The notes under the pieces: model-generated
Told to the model about the DNA's origin: nothing
Database searches by the model: none
What the model saw: the letters and a program-made list of their open reading frames with translations, nothing else
Assembly: GCF_012516375.2 (NCBI RefSeq)
Contig: NZ_CP051204.2
Span: forward strand, 4,588,001-4,652,000
DNA length: 64,000 bases
Source: Chitinophaga oryzae
Lineage (GTDB): Bacteria; Bacteroidota; Bacteroidia; Chitinophagales; Chitinophagaceae
Direction: 5' to 3'
In this document: positions 41,154-48,732 of the stretch, piece by piece
How the letters are laid out: each line of letters begins with the position of its first letter
Numbering within the stretch: the stretch's first letter is position 1
Translations under genes and position numbers: made by a program

Positions 41154-41163
41154 GTTTAGATTT

Positions 41164-41505
41164 TTATCTTGTTGATTCGTCTTCTTCGTCATATGCGGAC
41201 CTTACCCATTCGTCTCCGATAAACTTCCTGTCGGCAAACTCTCCGCATGGAAGGTCAAACAGTGCGTTCAGCGTGTCGTCCAATGCCACCACATCCCGCA
41301 GGCAAAGCAACACGGCCCCTTCTTCTGCACGTGCCAATTCCTCCTCCGTCGTTACGTTCATAAACTCTGCGGTCAGGAACTGCCAGTACCCGTCATGCTC
41401 ATGCACAACGCGCAATACAGGCAACAGTCCTTCCACAAAGCCTTTGGTGCTGAACACGCCCAGCGACGCGGGTTCACGGAACTTAAACACGGTGGGTTCT
41501 TTCAT
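41164..41505 (-). CDS. DUF2185-like (Imm33-type) small protein
   Basis: A 113-residue acidic protein. The core HEHDGYWQFLTAEFMNVTTEE and LLCLRDVVALDDTLNALFDLPCGEFADR resembles DUF2185 proteins, in which a GWxFLSG-type strand precedes a long helix and a closing LLDLPxGxxFxR block; several of these act as immunity proteins. The match is by pattern only. It is 6 bases downstream of the Hcp-like gene and 10 bases upstream of the DMP19 gene, so one message is likely. Confidence 0.62.
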   Translation of the reverse strand: MKEPTVFKFREPASLGVFSTKGFVEGLLPVLRVVHEHDGYWQFLTAEFMNVTTEEELARAEEGAVLLCLRDVVALDDTLNALFDLPCGEFADRKFIGDEWVRSAYDEEDESTR

Positions 41506-41511
41506 GTTTGT

Positions 41512-41991
41512 TTAATATTCAAGTTTCACATCGTCGATCACCAGCTCCTCACAGTTCAGCGTCATAAAGGCGCTGCCATAATCGCCGGTCACCTGGTCGT
41601 TCATCGTCTCCAGTACAGCAGATTTAAATACGATCTTCCGGCCGGGGAGCTTTCCGAAAGCATCTGTGACCGTTATCTCCCCGTCCAGGCCTTTCTTGTT
41701 TTTCATGAAAGCCTGCAACACCGGGATGTTCTGCTTCTCAAAATCGGCCGACAGGTAGTGGCCCCGGGGAGATTCGGTCTGCGCCGGCTTGCCGTTAACA
41801 GTGTCCTGCGGTGCGTTCAACGCCCTGTTGTAAGAAACCGTAAAAGACCTGATCAGAGCGGCCACCTGGCCGTTGTTCGTTTTCACCGTCAGTTCAATCC
41901 TGATGCGTTTTTCTTCCGATTGCTGTGCATGGACTGTTTCCACGGAAAGATAAAGAAAAGTCAATGCAAAAAACCAAAACTTCATTTTCAT
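41512..41991 (-). CDS. exported Hcp/TssD-like protein
   Basis: A 159-residue protein with a clear signal peptide (KMKFWFFALTFLYLSVETVHAQ, cleavage near residue 23). The mature ~135 residues fit the size and strand order of Bacteroidota TssD/Hcp tube proteins: IRIELTVKTNNG, RSFTVSYNRALNAPQDTVNGKP, a GHYLSADFEKQNIPVLQAFM turn and helix, GLDGEITVTD and ALNxEELVIDDVKLEY-type closing strands. TssD normally has no signal peptide. No other T6SS part is here. It heads the operon with three immunity-like genes. Sequence identity to a real TssD was not computed. Confidence 0.5.
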   Translation of the reverse strand: MKMKFWFFALTFLYLSVETVHAQQSEEKRIRIELTVKTNNGQVAALIRSFTVSYNRALNAPQDTVNGKPAQTESPRGHYLSADFEKQNIPVLQAFMKNKKGLDGEITVTDAFGKLPGRKIVFKSAVLETMNDQVTGDYGSAFMTLNCEELVIDDVKLEY

Positions 41992-42190
41992 AATGTAAAT
42001 ATTTCTTTAACAAGATTAGAAATTTACACACAGGCATACCGGTTGTAATTGGTGTTTGCGCACTTCCGGTTGTTATTTGGCAGCATATGTCCAACATCCG
42101 GAAAACAGGCCGCCAGCAAGGACGGAGAATACTTTCAGTATATTTTGCCAGTCATGCAACAATCAATATCTTAGCCGTCATTTCATCTAT

Positions 42191-44185
42191 ATGGTTGTAA
42201 AAGGGCGCATAAAAAAATATGGCTGCAGTATCCTGTTTTGTATGCTGATATCCGGTGGGGTCCGGGCACAGGGAATCTCCGCAACAGAAAAATCAGCCCG
42301 GGAAGGCTATGCCAAACGGTTCACGGATTCTACTGCCAGCATACGGATACAGCTGGAGGCCCTCCACCTGGCGGAAGAACAAAAGAACAAAGCCGATCAG
42401 GCTATTTGCGGGGCCTACCTGGCAATGACGCACCGGCGGCTGCTGCACCTGAAAGAATTTACCCGCTACGCCGAGCTGTCCCACCTGGCGGCAGACGCCA
42501 CTACCGACAACAGGGCCAAAGCATATGCTGCCTGGGCCATGGGATCGCTCAGGTCGTATATAGATGACAAATCCAAAGCTCTCGACTACCTGCTGGAGGC
42601 CTACGGCCTGTTCACCCAGCTCGAAGCATATGACTTATGCGCTAAAATCGGCGCCGATATCTCCTATCTCTTCTCCCCGGGATCGGAAGAAAAGGTAAAA
42701 AAGTATGCGGATGCCGCACTGGCCTATGCAGAAAAATCAGGTGAACCGGAAAACATACTACACGCAAGACTAGCTGTGGGCAGTTATCTCTTGGACCGTA
42801 CCGCTTCCGGCGATCGTGGCCAGTGGCAGGAAGCGGTCACCTTTTTCAGGGAAACCACCGAACTGGCAGAAAAAGAAGACACAAAAATCATCAGCAAGAG
42901 CAATATCGGTATCGCCTATATTAACCTGGCCGTACTCTATCTGAATGGCCCCAAACCAACAGATGAACAAGCCTTTCTTTCCTGCCTCGAGAAAGCCTCT
43001 GCCATCAGCCAGCGGTATGAGCTGAAGAATGTATACAGGAGCGCTATCGGCCTGCGCGGACAGTTCTTCCTGGAAAAAGGAGAATACCGGATCGCGGAAA
43101 ACCTGTTCAAAACGGGGATCGCCTACCAGCAGGCACTCCCCTACAAAGACAACTACCTGCTGGCAGCCTTCTACGGGTCCCTGAAAGAGCTGGCCGCCCG
43201 GGAAAAGGATTATGCGGCATATTACGCTTATGATGTTCCTTTTCTCCGCTATAATCAGCTGAAATACGACGAATCCACGCAACAAATGCTGCAAAACGCG
43301 GATGCCAGGTTTGAGTCAGATAAAAAGGCAACCCGGATCACACAACTGGAACAGGAAAACCATCTCCAGAAAAAAAATAAACTGCTGGGGTATGGTATCG
43401 CCGCTGTATTGCTGACAGGACTGGTGTTTATGTACCGCTCCTACTATTACCGCCAACGCTACTTCCAGAACAGGGAAGACATCCTTCAGCAGCAGCAGGC
43501 CAACAACGAACTCCGGATGCAGCTCATGGAAAAGGAAACACTGGAAAACCTGGCCGACAAGCTGTCGCTCGAAAGAAGGTTGCTCCAGTCCCAGATGGAC
43601 CCCCACTTTATCTTTAATGCGCTGGGAAATATCCAGGGAATGATCCTGAAGCAGGACACAGCGCTGGCAGTGTCCTATCTCTCCAAATTCGCCCGGCTGA
43701 GCAGGCGCATGCTCGAACATTCCCGCATGGAAAAAATCACATTGGAAGACGAGATAGCAACATTGAAAAACTATATCGAATTACAACAACTGCGACTGAA
43801 TAATAGCTTCGATTACCATATCGACAATCAAGCGTCGACGGCATTGCAACTGCCTCCTTTACTGATACAACCGTTCGTGGAAAACGCCATTGAACACGGC
43901 CTAAAGCCACTGGCAGATACGCAGTACGGACTATTGACCGTCCGGTTCAACGAACAAAGCGACGATCATATCCTCGTGTGCACCATCACCGATAACGGTA
44001 TCGGGCTTACGGAGTCCAGGCGTCGTAAAACCGATGACTCACATCAGTCACTATCGACAAAAATTACAGATGAACGCCTGTTGCTGATGTTGAAAGACAA
44101 TCCGCACACCCGGCTGGAAGTCAGGGAACAGCCAGCGACGGACGGACAAGGCACTATCGTAACATTATACATTCCTATAATATAA
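42191..44185 (+). CDS. LytS-type sensor histidine kinase with TPR-like sensor
   Basis: A 664-residue kinase from ATG 42191. A signal peptide-like N-terminus (KKYGCSILFCMLISGGVRAQG) leads to a helical, TPR-like periplasmic sensor (about 30-340), one membrane helix near 395-415 (LLGYGIAAVLLTGLVFMY), a coiled coil and a His_kinase domain with the phospho-acceptor in QMDPHFIFNALGNIQG, then an HATPase with PLLIQPFVENAIEHGLKP and TDNGIGLT. This two-domain kinase type pairs with LytTR regulators, and that partner starts 4 bases after its stop. Confidence 0.9.
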   Translation: MVVKGRIKKYGCSILFCMLISGGVRAQGISATEKSAREGYAKRFTDSTASIRIQLEALHLAEEQKNKADQAICGAYLAMTHRRLLHLKEFTRYAELSHLAADATTDNRAKAYAAWAMGSLRSYIDDKSKALDYLLEAYGLFTQLEAYDLCAKIGADISYLFSPGSEEKVKKYADAALAYAEKSGEPENILHARLAVGSYLLDRTASGDRGQWQEAVTFFRETTELAEKEDTKIISKSNIGIAYINLAVLYLNGPKPTDEQAFLSCLEKASAISQRYELKNVYRSAIGLRGQFFLEKGEYRIAENLFKTGIAYQQALPYKDNYLLAAFYGSLKELAAREKDYAAYYAYDVPFLRYNQLKYDESTQQMLQNADARFESDKKATRITQLEQENHLQKKNKLLGYGIAAVLLTGLVFMYRSYYYRQRYFQNREDILQQQQANNELRMQLMEKETLENLADKLSLERRLLQSQMDPHFIFNALGNIQGMILKQDTALAVSYLSKFARLSRRMLEHSRMEKITLEDEIATLKNYIELQQLRLNNSFDYHIDNQASTALQLPPLLIQPFVENAIEHGLKPLADTQYGLLTVRFNEQSDDHILVCTITDNGIGLTESRRRKTDDSHQSLSTKITDERLLLMLKDNPHTRLEVREQPATDGQGTIVTLYIPII

Positions 44186-44189
44186 AATA

Positions 44190-44927
44190 ATGTACAGGAC
44201 CGTTATCATAGAAGACGAATACCACCTGCGGGAGGCGCTCTCCATCCTACTGGAAATGGTGGCGCCGGAACAGGTGCAGGTTGTCGGTTACGCCGAACGA
44301 ACCGACGAAGCCGTCAAACTCATCGACCGGCTCAAGCCCGATCTGGTATTTATGGACATCATGCTGAAAGAAGGAACAGGCTTCGACGTACTACACCAGG
44401 TAACCCACAAGGCATTCCACCTGGTATTCACCACCGCCTATGAGGAACATGCCATCCGTGCCTTTAAGTTCAGCGCTATCGACTACCTGTTGAAGCCCAT
44501 CGATGCGGAAGAACTGAAGACCGTGCTGGAGCGGATAACGGCCCTGCAGGGACGGTTCGTGGCGGAAAAGCAGCTGAGTGAACTGGACAGCAGCCTGGAA
44601 AAAACACCCCGAAGGCTGGTACTGCCCACACAGGAAGCCATGCACGTCGTGAAAATAGACCAGATCGTCCGTTGTGAAACCTCCGGCTCCTACACCACCT
44701 TTCACCTCATACAGGGGAAAAAGATCATCGTCTCCAAACCACTGAAAAATTATGAAGACATCCTGCTGCCACCGGAATTCTTCCGGATACACCAGTCCCA
44801 CCTGATCAACACCAATTATATCAACAGCTATTCCAGGGAAGGACTGGTACAAATGGAAGACGGTAACGAGGTCCCCATTTCACGGGTCAACAAAGAAGCG
44901 TTCTTCAAACTGATGAAAGACGGATAA
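44190..44927 (+). CDS. LytTR-family response regulator
   Basis: A 245-residue regulator. The receiver domain has acidic pocket IIEDE and phospho-acceptor Asp56 in LVFMDIML, followed by TTAYEEHAIRAFKFSAIDYLLKPI. The C-terminal LytTR DNA-binding domain at about 145-245 has IVRCETSGSYTTFHLIQGKKI and FRIHQSHLINTNYINSYSREG. It should be phosphorylated by the preceding kinase. The stop overlaps the first base of an out-of-frame ATG at 44927, but I place the next gene at 45017. Confidence 0.92.
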   Translation: MYRTVIIEDEYHLREALSILLEMVAPEQVQVVGYAERTDEAVKLIDRLKPDLVFMDIMLKEGTGFDVLHQVTHKAFHLVFTTAYEEHAIRAFKFSAIDYLLKPIDAEELKTVLERITALQGRFVAEKQLSELDSSLEKTPRRLVLPTQEAMHVVKIDQIVRCETSGSYTTFHLIQGKKIIVSKPLKNYEDILLPPEFFRIHQSHLINTNYINSYSREGLVQMEDGNEVPISRVNKEAFFKLMKDG

Positions 44928-44990
44928 TGACAAATACAAAGCCAAAGCTGCCAAACATCCGTCCGCAGCTCTCCCGTTTGCTGCCATGGC

Positions 44991-44998
44991 TACCTTTG
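44991..44998 (+). promoter_or_regulatory. -7 promoter box of the small membrane protein
   Basis: TACCTTTG is a perfect TAnnTTTG match, 18 bases before ATG 45017 and downstream of the earlier in-frame ATG at 44927, so it favours the shorter protein and a separate transcript from the two-component pair. Confidence 0.5.
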
Positions 44999-45016
44999 AC
45001 AGCAAATGATCAAACT

Positions 45017-45346
45017 ATGAACAACAAAACCATTTCTATCCTGAGTTATGTGACGATTATCGGCTGGATCGTCGCCTATGTAAAAAGCAAAGACCTCTCC
45101 CCCAGGAGCGACCTGGTCGTTTATCACCTTAAACAGGGCCTGGGCTTCTTCATACTGTCTGTGCTCATCAATGTTATCCTTTCTGTGACGGTGAGCATTG
45201 TTCCTTCGCTTGGTTTCCTTACCTATATCGGGCTTGTACTGCTGATCCTCTGGATATTCGGCATTATTAACGCTGTTAATGAACAAAAGAAACCCATTCC
45301 GGTAGTAGGAAAAATGTTCGAGGATAAGTTTGCCTTTCTCCACTAA
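45017..45346 (+). CDS. small membrane protein (DUF4870-like)
   Basis: A 109-residue protein with about three membrane helices: ISILSYVTIIGWIVAYV, GFFILSVLINVILSVTVSI and GFLTYIGLVLLILWIFGII. The YHLKQGLGFF and NAVNEQKKPIPVVGKMFEDKF blocks are typical of DUF4870/YtxG-like proteins, whose role is unknown. It follows the two-component regulator gene on the same strand, so that regulator is a candidate controller. The start at 45017 is preferred because of the promoter box. Confidence 0.75.
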   Translation: MNNKTISILSYVTIIGWIVAYVKSKDLSPRSDLVVYHLKQGLGFFILSVLINVILSVTVSIVPSLGFLTYIGLVLLILWIFGIINAVNEQKKPIPVVGKMFEDKFAFLH

Positions 45347-45375
45347 CGCCCCCGGCTTTTCTCCATTGGTTATAC

Positions 45376-45419
45376 AAGGGCGCCGTTATCAGGTTAAATA
45401 ACCTTATAGCAGCGCCCTT
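45376..45419. terminator. long hairpin between convergent genes
   Basis: AAGGGCGC (45376-45383) pairs with GCGCCCTT (45412-45419), and AGGTTA (45391-45396) with TAACCT (45399-45404). The right arm overlaps the last codons of the convergent quinone-reductase gene. No T tract follows. Confidence 0.55.
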
Positions 45420-46018
45420 CTCCCTTGTGCGTACCTTTTATAGAAGTTGTTTTCTATGTCATGCAGCCATTTCACCCGCTGTTCGTGACTTCTGGACTTC
45501 ACTGATGTAAAACTCATCCAGTGAAGATTTTTGTATCCCATTGTTTTGAAAACGCTCCTCAGCATTACCTTGCGGATTAAATTACCGATGAGCAGGGAAT
45601 ACAGTATTTTCGGCTTGTTCATCGTGGTAATGATGGTCACGCTTTTCAGGCTGCTGAGGAGGGGCACCAATCCAAAACCTCTTGGATGATGATCATATAC
45701 CACTCCCGGAGACAACACCCGGTCGATAAATCCTTTTGTCGTTGCCGGCATGATGTCCCACCAGATCGGGAAAATAAAAATCAGATGGTCCGCTTTTTTC
45801 ACCCTTTCACTGTAGTCGATTACCTGCGGATCAACGGGCCGGTGTGCGATAAACGCCTTCAGATCGGCCTCCGACATCACGGGGTTAAATCCGTCTTTAT
45901 CAAGATGTATCAGGTCCACCTCATGACGGGCTTTTTGCAGGCTTTTTGTTACCGCGTTCAGAATGGCGTTGCAGAAGCTTCCCTCGTAGGGATGATTGTA
46001 TACGATGACTGTTCTCAT
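45404..46018 (-). CDS. NAD(P)H dehydrogenase (quinone), flavodoxin-like fold
   Basis: A 204-residue flavoprotein from ATG 46018: RTVIVYNHPYEGSFCNAILN (first strand and FMN loop), HLIFIFPIWWDIMPATTKGFIDRVL (FMN/quinone pocket) and GFGLVPLLSSLKSVTIITT. It matches the NQO/KefF-type two-electron quinone reductases that detoxify quinones. The frame is open 20 codons further without family character. It is 76 bases downstream of a Crp-like gene on the same strand, an arrangement common for redox-stress pairs. Confidence 0.85.
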   Translation of the reverse strand: MRTVIVYNHPYEGSFCNAILNAVTKSLQKARHEVDLIHLDKDGFNPVMSEADLKAFIAHRPVDPQVIDYSERVKKADHLIFIFPIWWDIMPATTKGFIDRVLSPGVVYDHHPRGFGLVPLLSSLKSVTIITTMNKPKILYSLLIGNLIRKVMLRSVFKTMGYKNLHWMSFTSVKSRSHEQRVKWLHDIENNFYKRYAQGRRALL

Positions 46019-46094
46019 TTTATATTGTTTAATGACAATACAAAATTGAGCCGCGCTCCGGCCTTCGTACGATAACAATTGTAAAGAAATGAAT

Positions 46095-46616
46095 TTACCG
46101 CCTGTTGCGTATCCTGCTTAGTGAAACGGACGTAATGCCCAGATAGGAAGCAATATAATGTTGCGGAACACGCTGTACAATATGAGGGTACTGCATAATC
46201 AACTCCCGGTAGCGTTCCTGGGGACTGTTTTTAAGGTAAGAATAAAAAAGCAGCTGAGAGTCAAGTAGTCTGCTGAACAGATGCTCTTCCAGTTCCCTCC
46301 TTAATTCAGGCGAGTTTTCGATCGTATCGTGAAAATCTCTTTGAGAGATGGTCTGTAAAATGCAGGGCTCCAGGCTTTCAATACTATATAAACTCGGCCG
46401 GTTCGTCCGGAAACTCTCGATCGAGGAAACACTGTCGCCTTCAAAGAAGAACTGCGTGGTAATCTCTTTACCGTCATTGTTTACCCAGGTCCGCAGGCAC
46501 CCCTTTTCAATGAAGAACATGGTCCTCGACACCTGCCCTTCCCTTAAAAGAGTTGTCTTCGCAGGCACTTCCTGCTGTTTAAAATGATGGCGGAATTTTT
46601 CCCACTTACTGTTCAT
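46095..46616 (-). CDS. Crp/Fnr-family regulator
   Basis: A 173-residue regulator with a cyclic-nucleotide-binding-like barrel (TTLLREGQVSRTMFFIEKGCLRTWV, DGKEITTQFFFEGDSVSS) and a short C-terminal helix-turn-helix ending in HYIASYLGITSVSLSRIRNRR. The residues that bind cAMP are not conserved, as in most Bacteroidota homologues. It probably controls the quinone reductase next to it. It resembles the second Crp-like gene at 61347. Confidence 0.87.
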   Translation of the reverse strand: MNSKWEKFRHHFKQQEVPAKTTLLREGQVSRTMFFIEKGCLRTWVNNDGKEITTQFFFEGDSVSSIESFRTNRPSLYSIESLEPCILQTISQRDFHDTIENSPELRRELEEHLFSRLLDSQLLFYSYLKNSPQERYRELIMQYPHIVQRVPQHYIASYLGITSVSLSRIRNRR

Positions 46617-46735
46617 TATTGACGTCGCTTTAGCGGCAGTTCTTAGCCAGCGGGTAAAATTATAAAATAATCAACTACCCGTCACTATGGATGCGCCCGC
46701 CTCTTACCCTTTCAGAATAAAAAACAGAAAAAAAA

Positions 46736-46784
46736 TTGCGTAGTCAAATAACTACACATATATTTGTAGTCAAATAGCTACACA
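46736..46784 (+). promoter_or_regulatory. promoter with two operator repeats for the ArsR operon
   Basis: TTG at 46736-46738, 20 bases, then TATATTTG at 46759-46766 form a near-perfect Bacteroidota promoter. GTAGTCAAATAACTACACA (46740-46758) and GTAGTCAAATAGCTACACA (46766-46784) are 19-base copies 26 bases apart; each is a GTAG(T)..(A)CTAC dyad. The first fills the -33/-7 spacer and the second spans the transcript start up to the ATG at 46785. The ArsR protein is the obvious ligand-responsive repressor. Confidence 0.78.
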
Positions 46785-47108
46785 ATGAATTTAAGAAGAG
46801 ATGTATTCCAGGCCATCGCCGACCCGACAAGGAGAGCCATACTCGTATTGGTAGCCACCCACGCCATGACGGCCGGCGCCATTGCGGCCAATTTTGACAC
46901 CGCCAGGCCAACCGTTTCCAAGCACCTGGCAATACTCACCGAATGTGAGCTGCTGCGGCAGGAACAGAACGGCAGAGAAATTTATTATCATCTAAACCCT
47001 CAGAAAATGAAAGAGATAGCAGACTTCATTGAACCTTTTCGTAAGATGTGGGATGATAGATTTAACAAGCTGGAAGCAGTCATGAAAAAATATCAAACCA
47101 AAAAATAA
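46785..47108 (+). CDS. ArsR-family winged-helix repressor
   Basis: A 107-residue repressor: [20 protein letters not shown], then recognition helix region [21 protein letters not shown], wing NGREIYYHL and a C-terminal dimer helix ([16 protein letters not shown]). It lacks a Cys metal-binding pair, so it belongs to the metal-free group that travels with SRPBCC (AHSA1) genes. It begins directly at the end of its operator and leads an operon with SRPBCC and DoxX genes (gaps 9 and 6 bases). Confidence 0.93.
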   Translation: MNLRRDVFQAIADPTRRAILVLVATHAMTAGAIAANFDTARPTVSKHLAILTECELLRQEQNGREIYYHLNPQKMKEIADFIEPFRKMWDDRFNKLEAVMKKYQTKK

Positions 47109-47117
47109 CAGCATAAT

Positions 47118-47585
47118 ATGGAACTTAAAACTAAAGTTCACGCCGAAGAAGGCAAACAGGAACTGATCGTCACACGGGAATTTGACCTGCCCCTGGAATT
47201 ACTTTTCAGAGCCTATACGGAACCGGAAATCGTGGAAGAATGGATGGGGACCAAAGTGCTGAAACTGGAAAATAAAAAGCACGGCAGCTGGCAATTTGAG
47301 ACTACCGACCCTATGGGCAACAAACACGGCTTCAGCGGCACTATCCATGACTTCGTTCCCGAAACCAGCATCGTCCGGACATTTGAAATGGAGAATAGCG
47401 GTTTCGGCGTACAACTGGAATTCCTGGAATTTGAAAAACTCACAGAAGACACGAGCAAACTCCGGATGCACATCCTCTACAAAACACTGGAAGAAAGAAC
47501 ACAATATCTGAAGATCGGCATGGCCCGCGGCATGGGACAAGCACACAACCGTCTTGAGAAAGTAGCCATCAAATTCAAAAAATAA
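47118..47585 (+). CDS. SRPBCC (AHSA1-like) protein
   Basis: A 155-residue AHSA1-type ligand-binding domain: REFDLPLELLFRAYTEPEIVEEWMG opens the fold, SWQFETTDPMGNKHGFSGTIHDF follows, and MGQAHNRLEKVAIKF is the final helix. These proteins bind hydrophobic molecules and are often under a neighbouring ArsR repressor that senses the same ligand. Ligand unknown. It is the second gene of the ArsR operon. Confidence 0.9.
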   Translation: MELKTKVHAEEGKQELIVTREFDLPLELLFRAYTEPEIVEEWMGTKVLKLENKKHGSWQFETTDPMGNKHGFSGTIHDFVPETSIVRTFEMENSGFGVQLEFLEFEKLTEDTSKLRMHILYKTLEERTQYLKIGMARGMGQAHNRLEKVAIKFKK

Positions 47586-47591
47586 TATATC

Positions 47592-47969
47592 ATGTCAAAG
47601 AGAAACAAAATCATCTACTGGATCGCCACCCTCTGGCTCTCCCTGGGTATGATCTCCACCGCCCTTGTACAACTGTTGCAAATGAAAGCCGAAACTGATT
47701 TCATGACCCGCCTGGGGTACCCCGCCTATGCGCTGAAAATACTGGGCGTCTGGAAAATATTAGGGGTGATCGCCATCCTGGTACCAAGATTCCCCCTGGT
47801 GAAGGAATGGGCTTATGCCGGCTTTTTCTTTATGATGTCGGGAGCGTTCTGCTCACACCTCATCTCCGGCGACGCCATGAAAGACACCTTCCCTTCTCTG
47901 TTGCTGCTGGTGCTCACCTTAGTATCCTGGTACTTCCGCCCGGCTGACAGAAAGATCGCAGCCGTCTGA
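47592..47969 (+). CDS. DoxX-family membrane protein
   Basis: A 125-residue membrane protein with four predicted helices: IIYWIATLWLSLGMISTALVQ, LKILGVWKILGVIAILV, EWAYAGFFFMMSGAFCSHLI and FPSLLLLVLTLVSWYF. The DoxX pattern includes TRLGYPAYALKILGVWKILG and HLISGD. DoxX-like proteins are thought to act in membrane redox or quinone-linked chemistry. It is the last gene of the ArsR operon. Confidence 0.88.
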   Translation: MSKRNKIIYWIATLWLSLGMISTALVQLLQMKAETDFMTRLGYPAYALKILGVWKILGVIAILVPRFPLVKEWAYAGFFFMMSGAFCSHLISGDAMKDTFPSLLLLVLTLVSWYFRPADRKIAAV

Positions 47970-48019
47970 TTCACCTGAATACGCCTTTGACACTACAACT
48001 GATACCAGACATCCTTCCA

Positions 48020-48655
48020 TCACAACAAGCCGGCTACCATAAATAAATCCGTCACCGGGGTACCGTCTCCGTTGGCAGAAGCTTTCCGCTGCTCATGAAT
48101 CACACGGAAGCCGTGTGATTCCAGGGTCTGACGCAACCAGGCGCCCTCATGAAAATACTGATAGTAGTCGTCACCGGTACTGGACTTGCGCCAGCCTGAT
48201 TTCGTATAGTCATCTTCCATGGTACTGAGGTACAACACGCCTCCCCGCCGCAATATGCCCGCGGCATCGCGGACGAGCCTGGCAAGCGCGTCCCGGGAGA
48301 GGTACGGCAGCAGGAAACCCGCCATGATGCCATCATACCGCTCCGGCAGCGAAGCGATGTCGGCACAGTCCAGCAGCTGAAACGTGACGCCGGGATTGTT
48401 CTTACGGGCCAGCTCCAGCATAGCGGGCGCCAGGTCGGTACCCAGTATCCGGAAATCCGGCCGCCGGTGCAACAGGTACTGCGTAATATTACCGGGACCG
48501 CAGGCCAGCTCCAGGATGCTCGCCTGTTGCCGCGGGATGTTCGCGCAAAACACATCCAGCGTATCGTGGTACTGCTGCGTGTCCATAAACTTTTCTTCGT
48601 AGAGCCGGGCATTTTTGCCAAACAGTTCCACGACCAAGGCAGTCTTGTCATCCAT
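48020..48655 (-). CDS. class I SAM-dependent methyltransferase
   Basis: A 211-residue enzyme from ATG 48655. SAM-binding motif I is ILELACGPGNITQYLL, then ILGTDLAPAMLELARKN (motif II Asp), QLLDCADIASLP and GILRRGGVLYLST. Substrate not evident. The frame extends 14 codons upstream, but that part overlaps the terminator of the susD gene (48679-48711), so the ATG at 48655 is used. It converges with the ArsR operon. Confidence 0.87.
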   Translation of the reverse strand: MDDKTALVVELFGKNARLYEEKFMDTQQYHDTLDVFCANIPRQQASILELACGPGNITQYLLHRRPDFRILGTDLAPAMLELARKNNPGVTFQLLDCADIASLPERYDGIMAGFLLPYLSRDALARLVRDAAGILRRGGVLYLSTMEDDYTKSGWRKSSTGDDYYQYFHEGAWLRQTLESHGFRVIHEQRKASANGDGTPVTDLFMVAGLL

Positions 48656-48678
48656 GGAAATGGTATTTCCATAAAGAT

Positions 48679-48711
48679 AAAAAAAAGCTACCAGCAAACG
48701 CTGGTAGCTTT
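48679..48711 (-). terminator. intrinsic terminator of the second SusCD operon
   Basis: Reverse strand: AAAGCTACCAGC pairs perfectly with GCTGGTAGCTTT around a 4-base loop (48711-48684), followed by T residues down to 48679. It lies 21 bases after the stop at 48733. Confidence 0.92.
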
Positions 48712-48732
48712 ATCCAATACAACACCCGGCAA

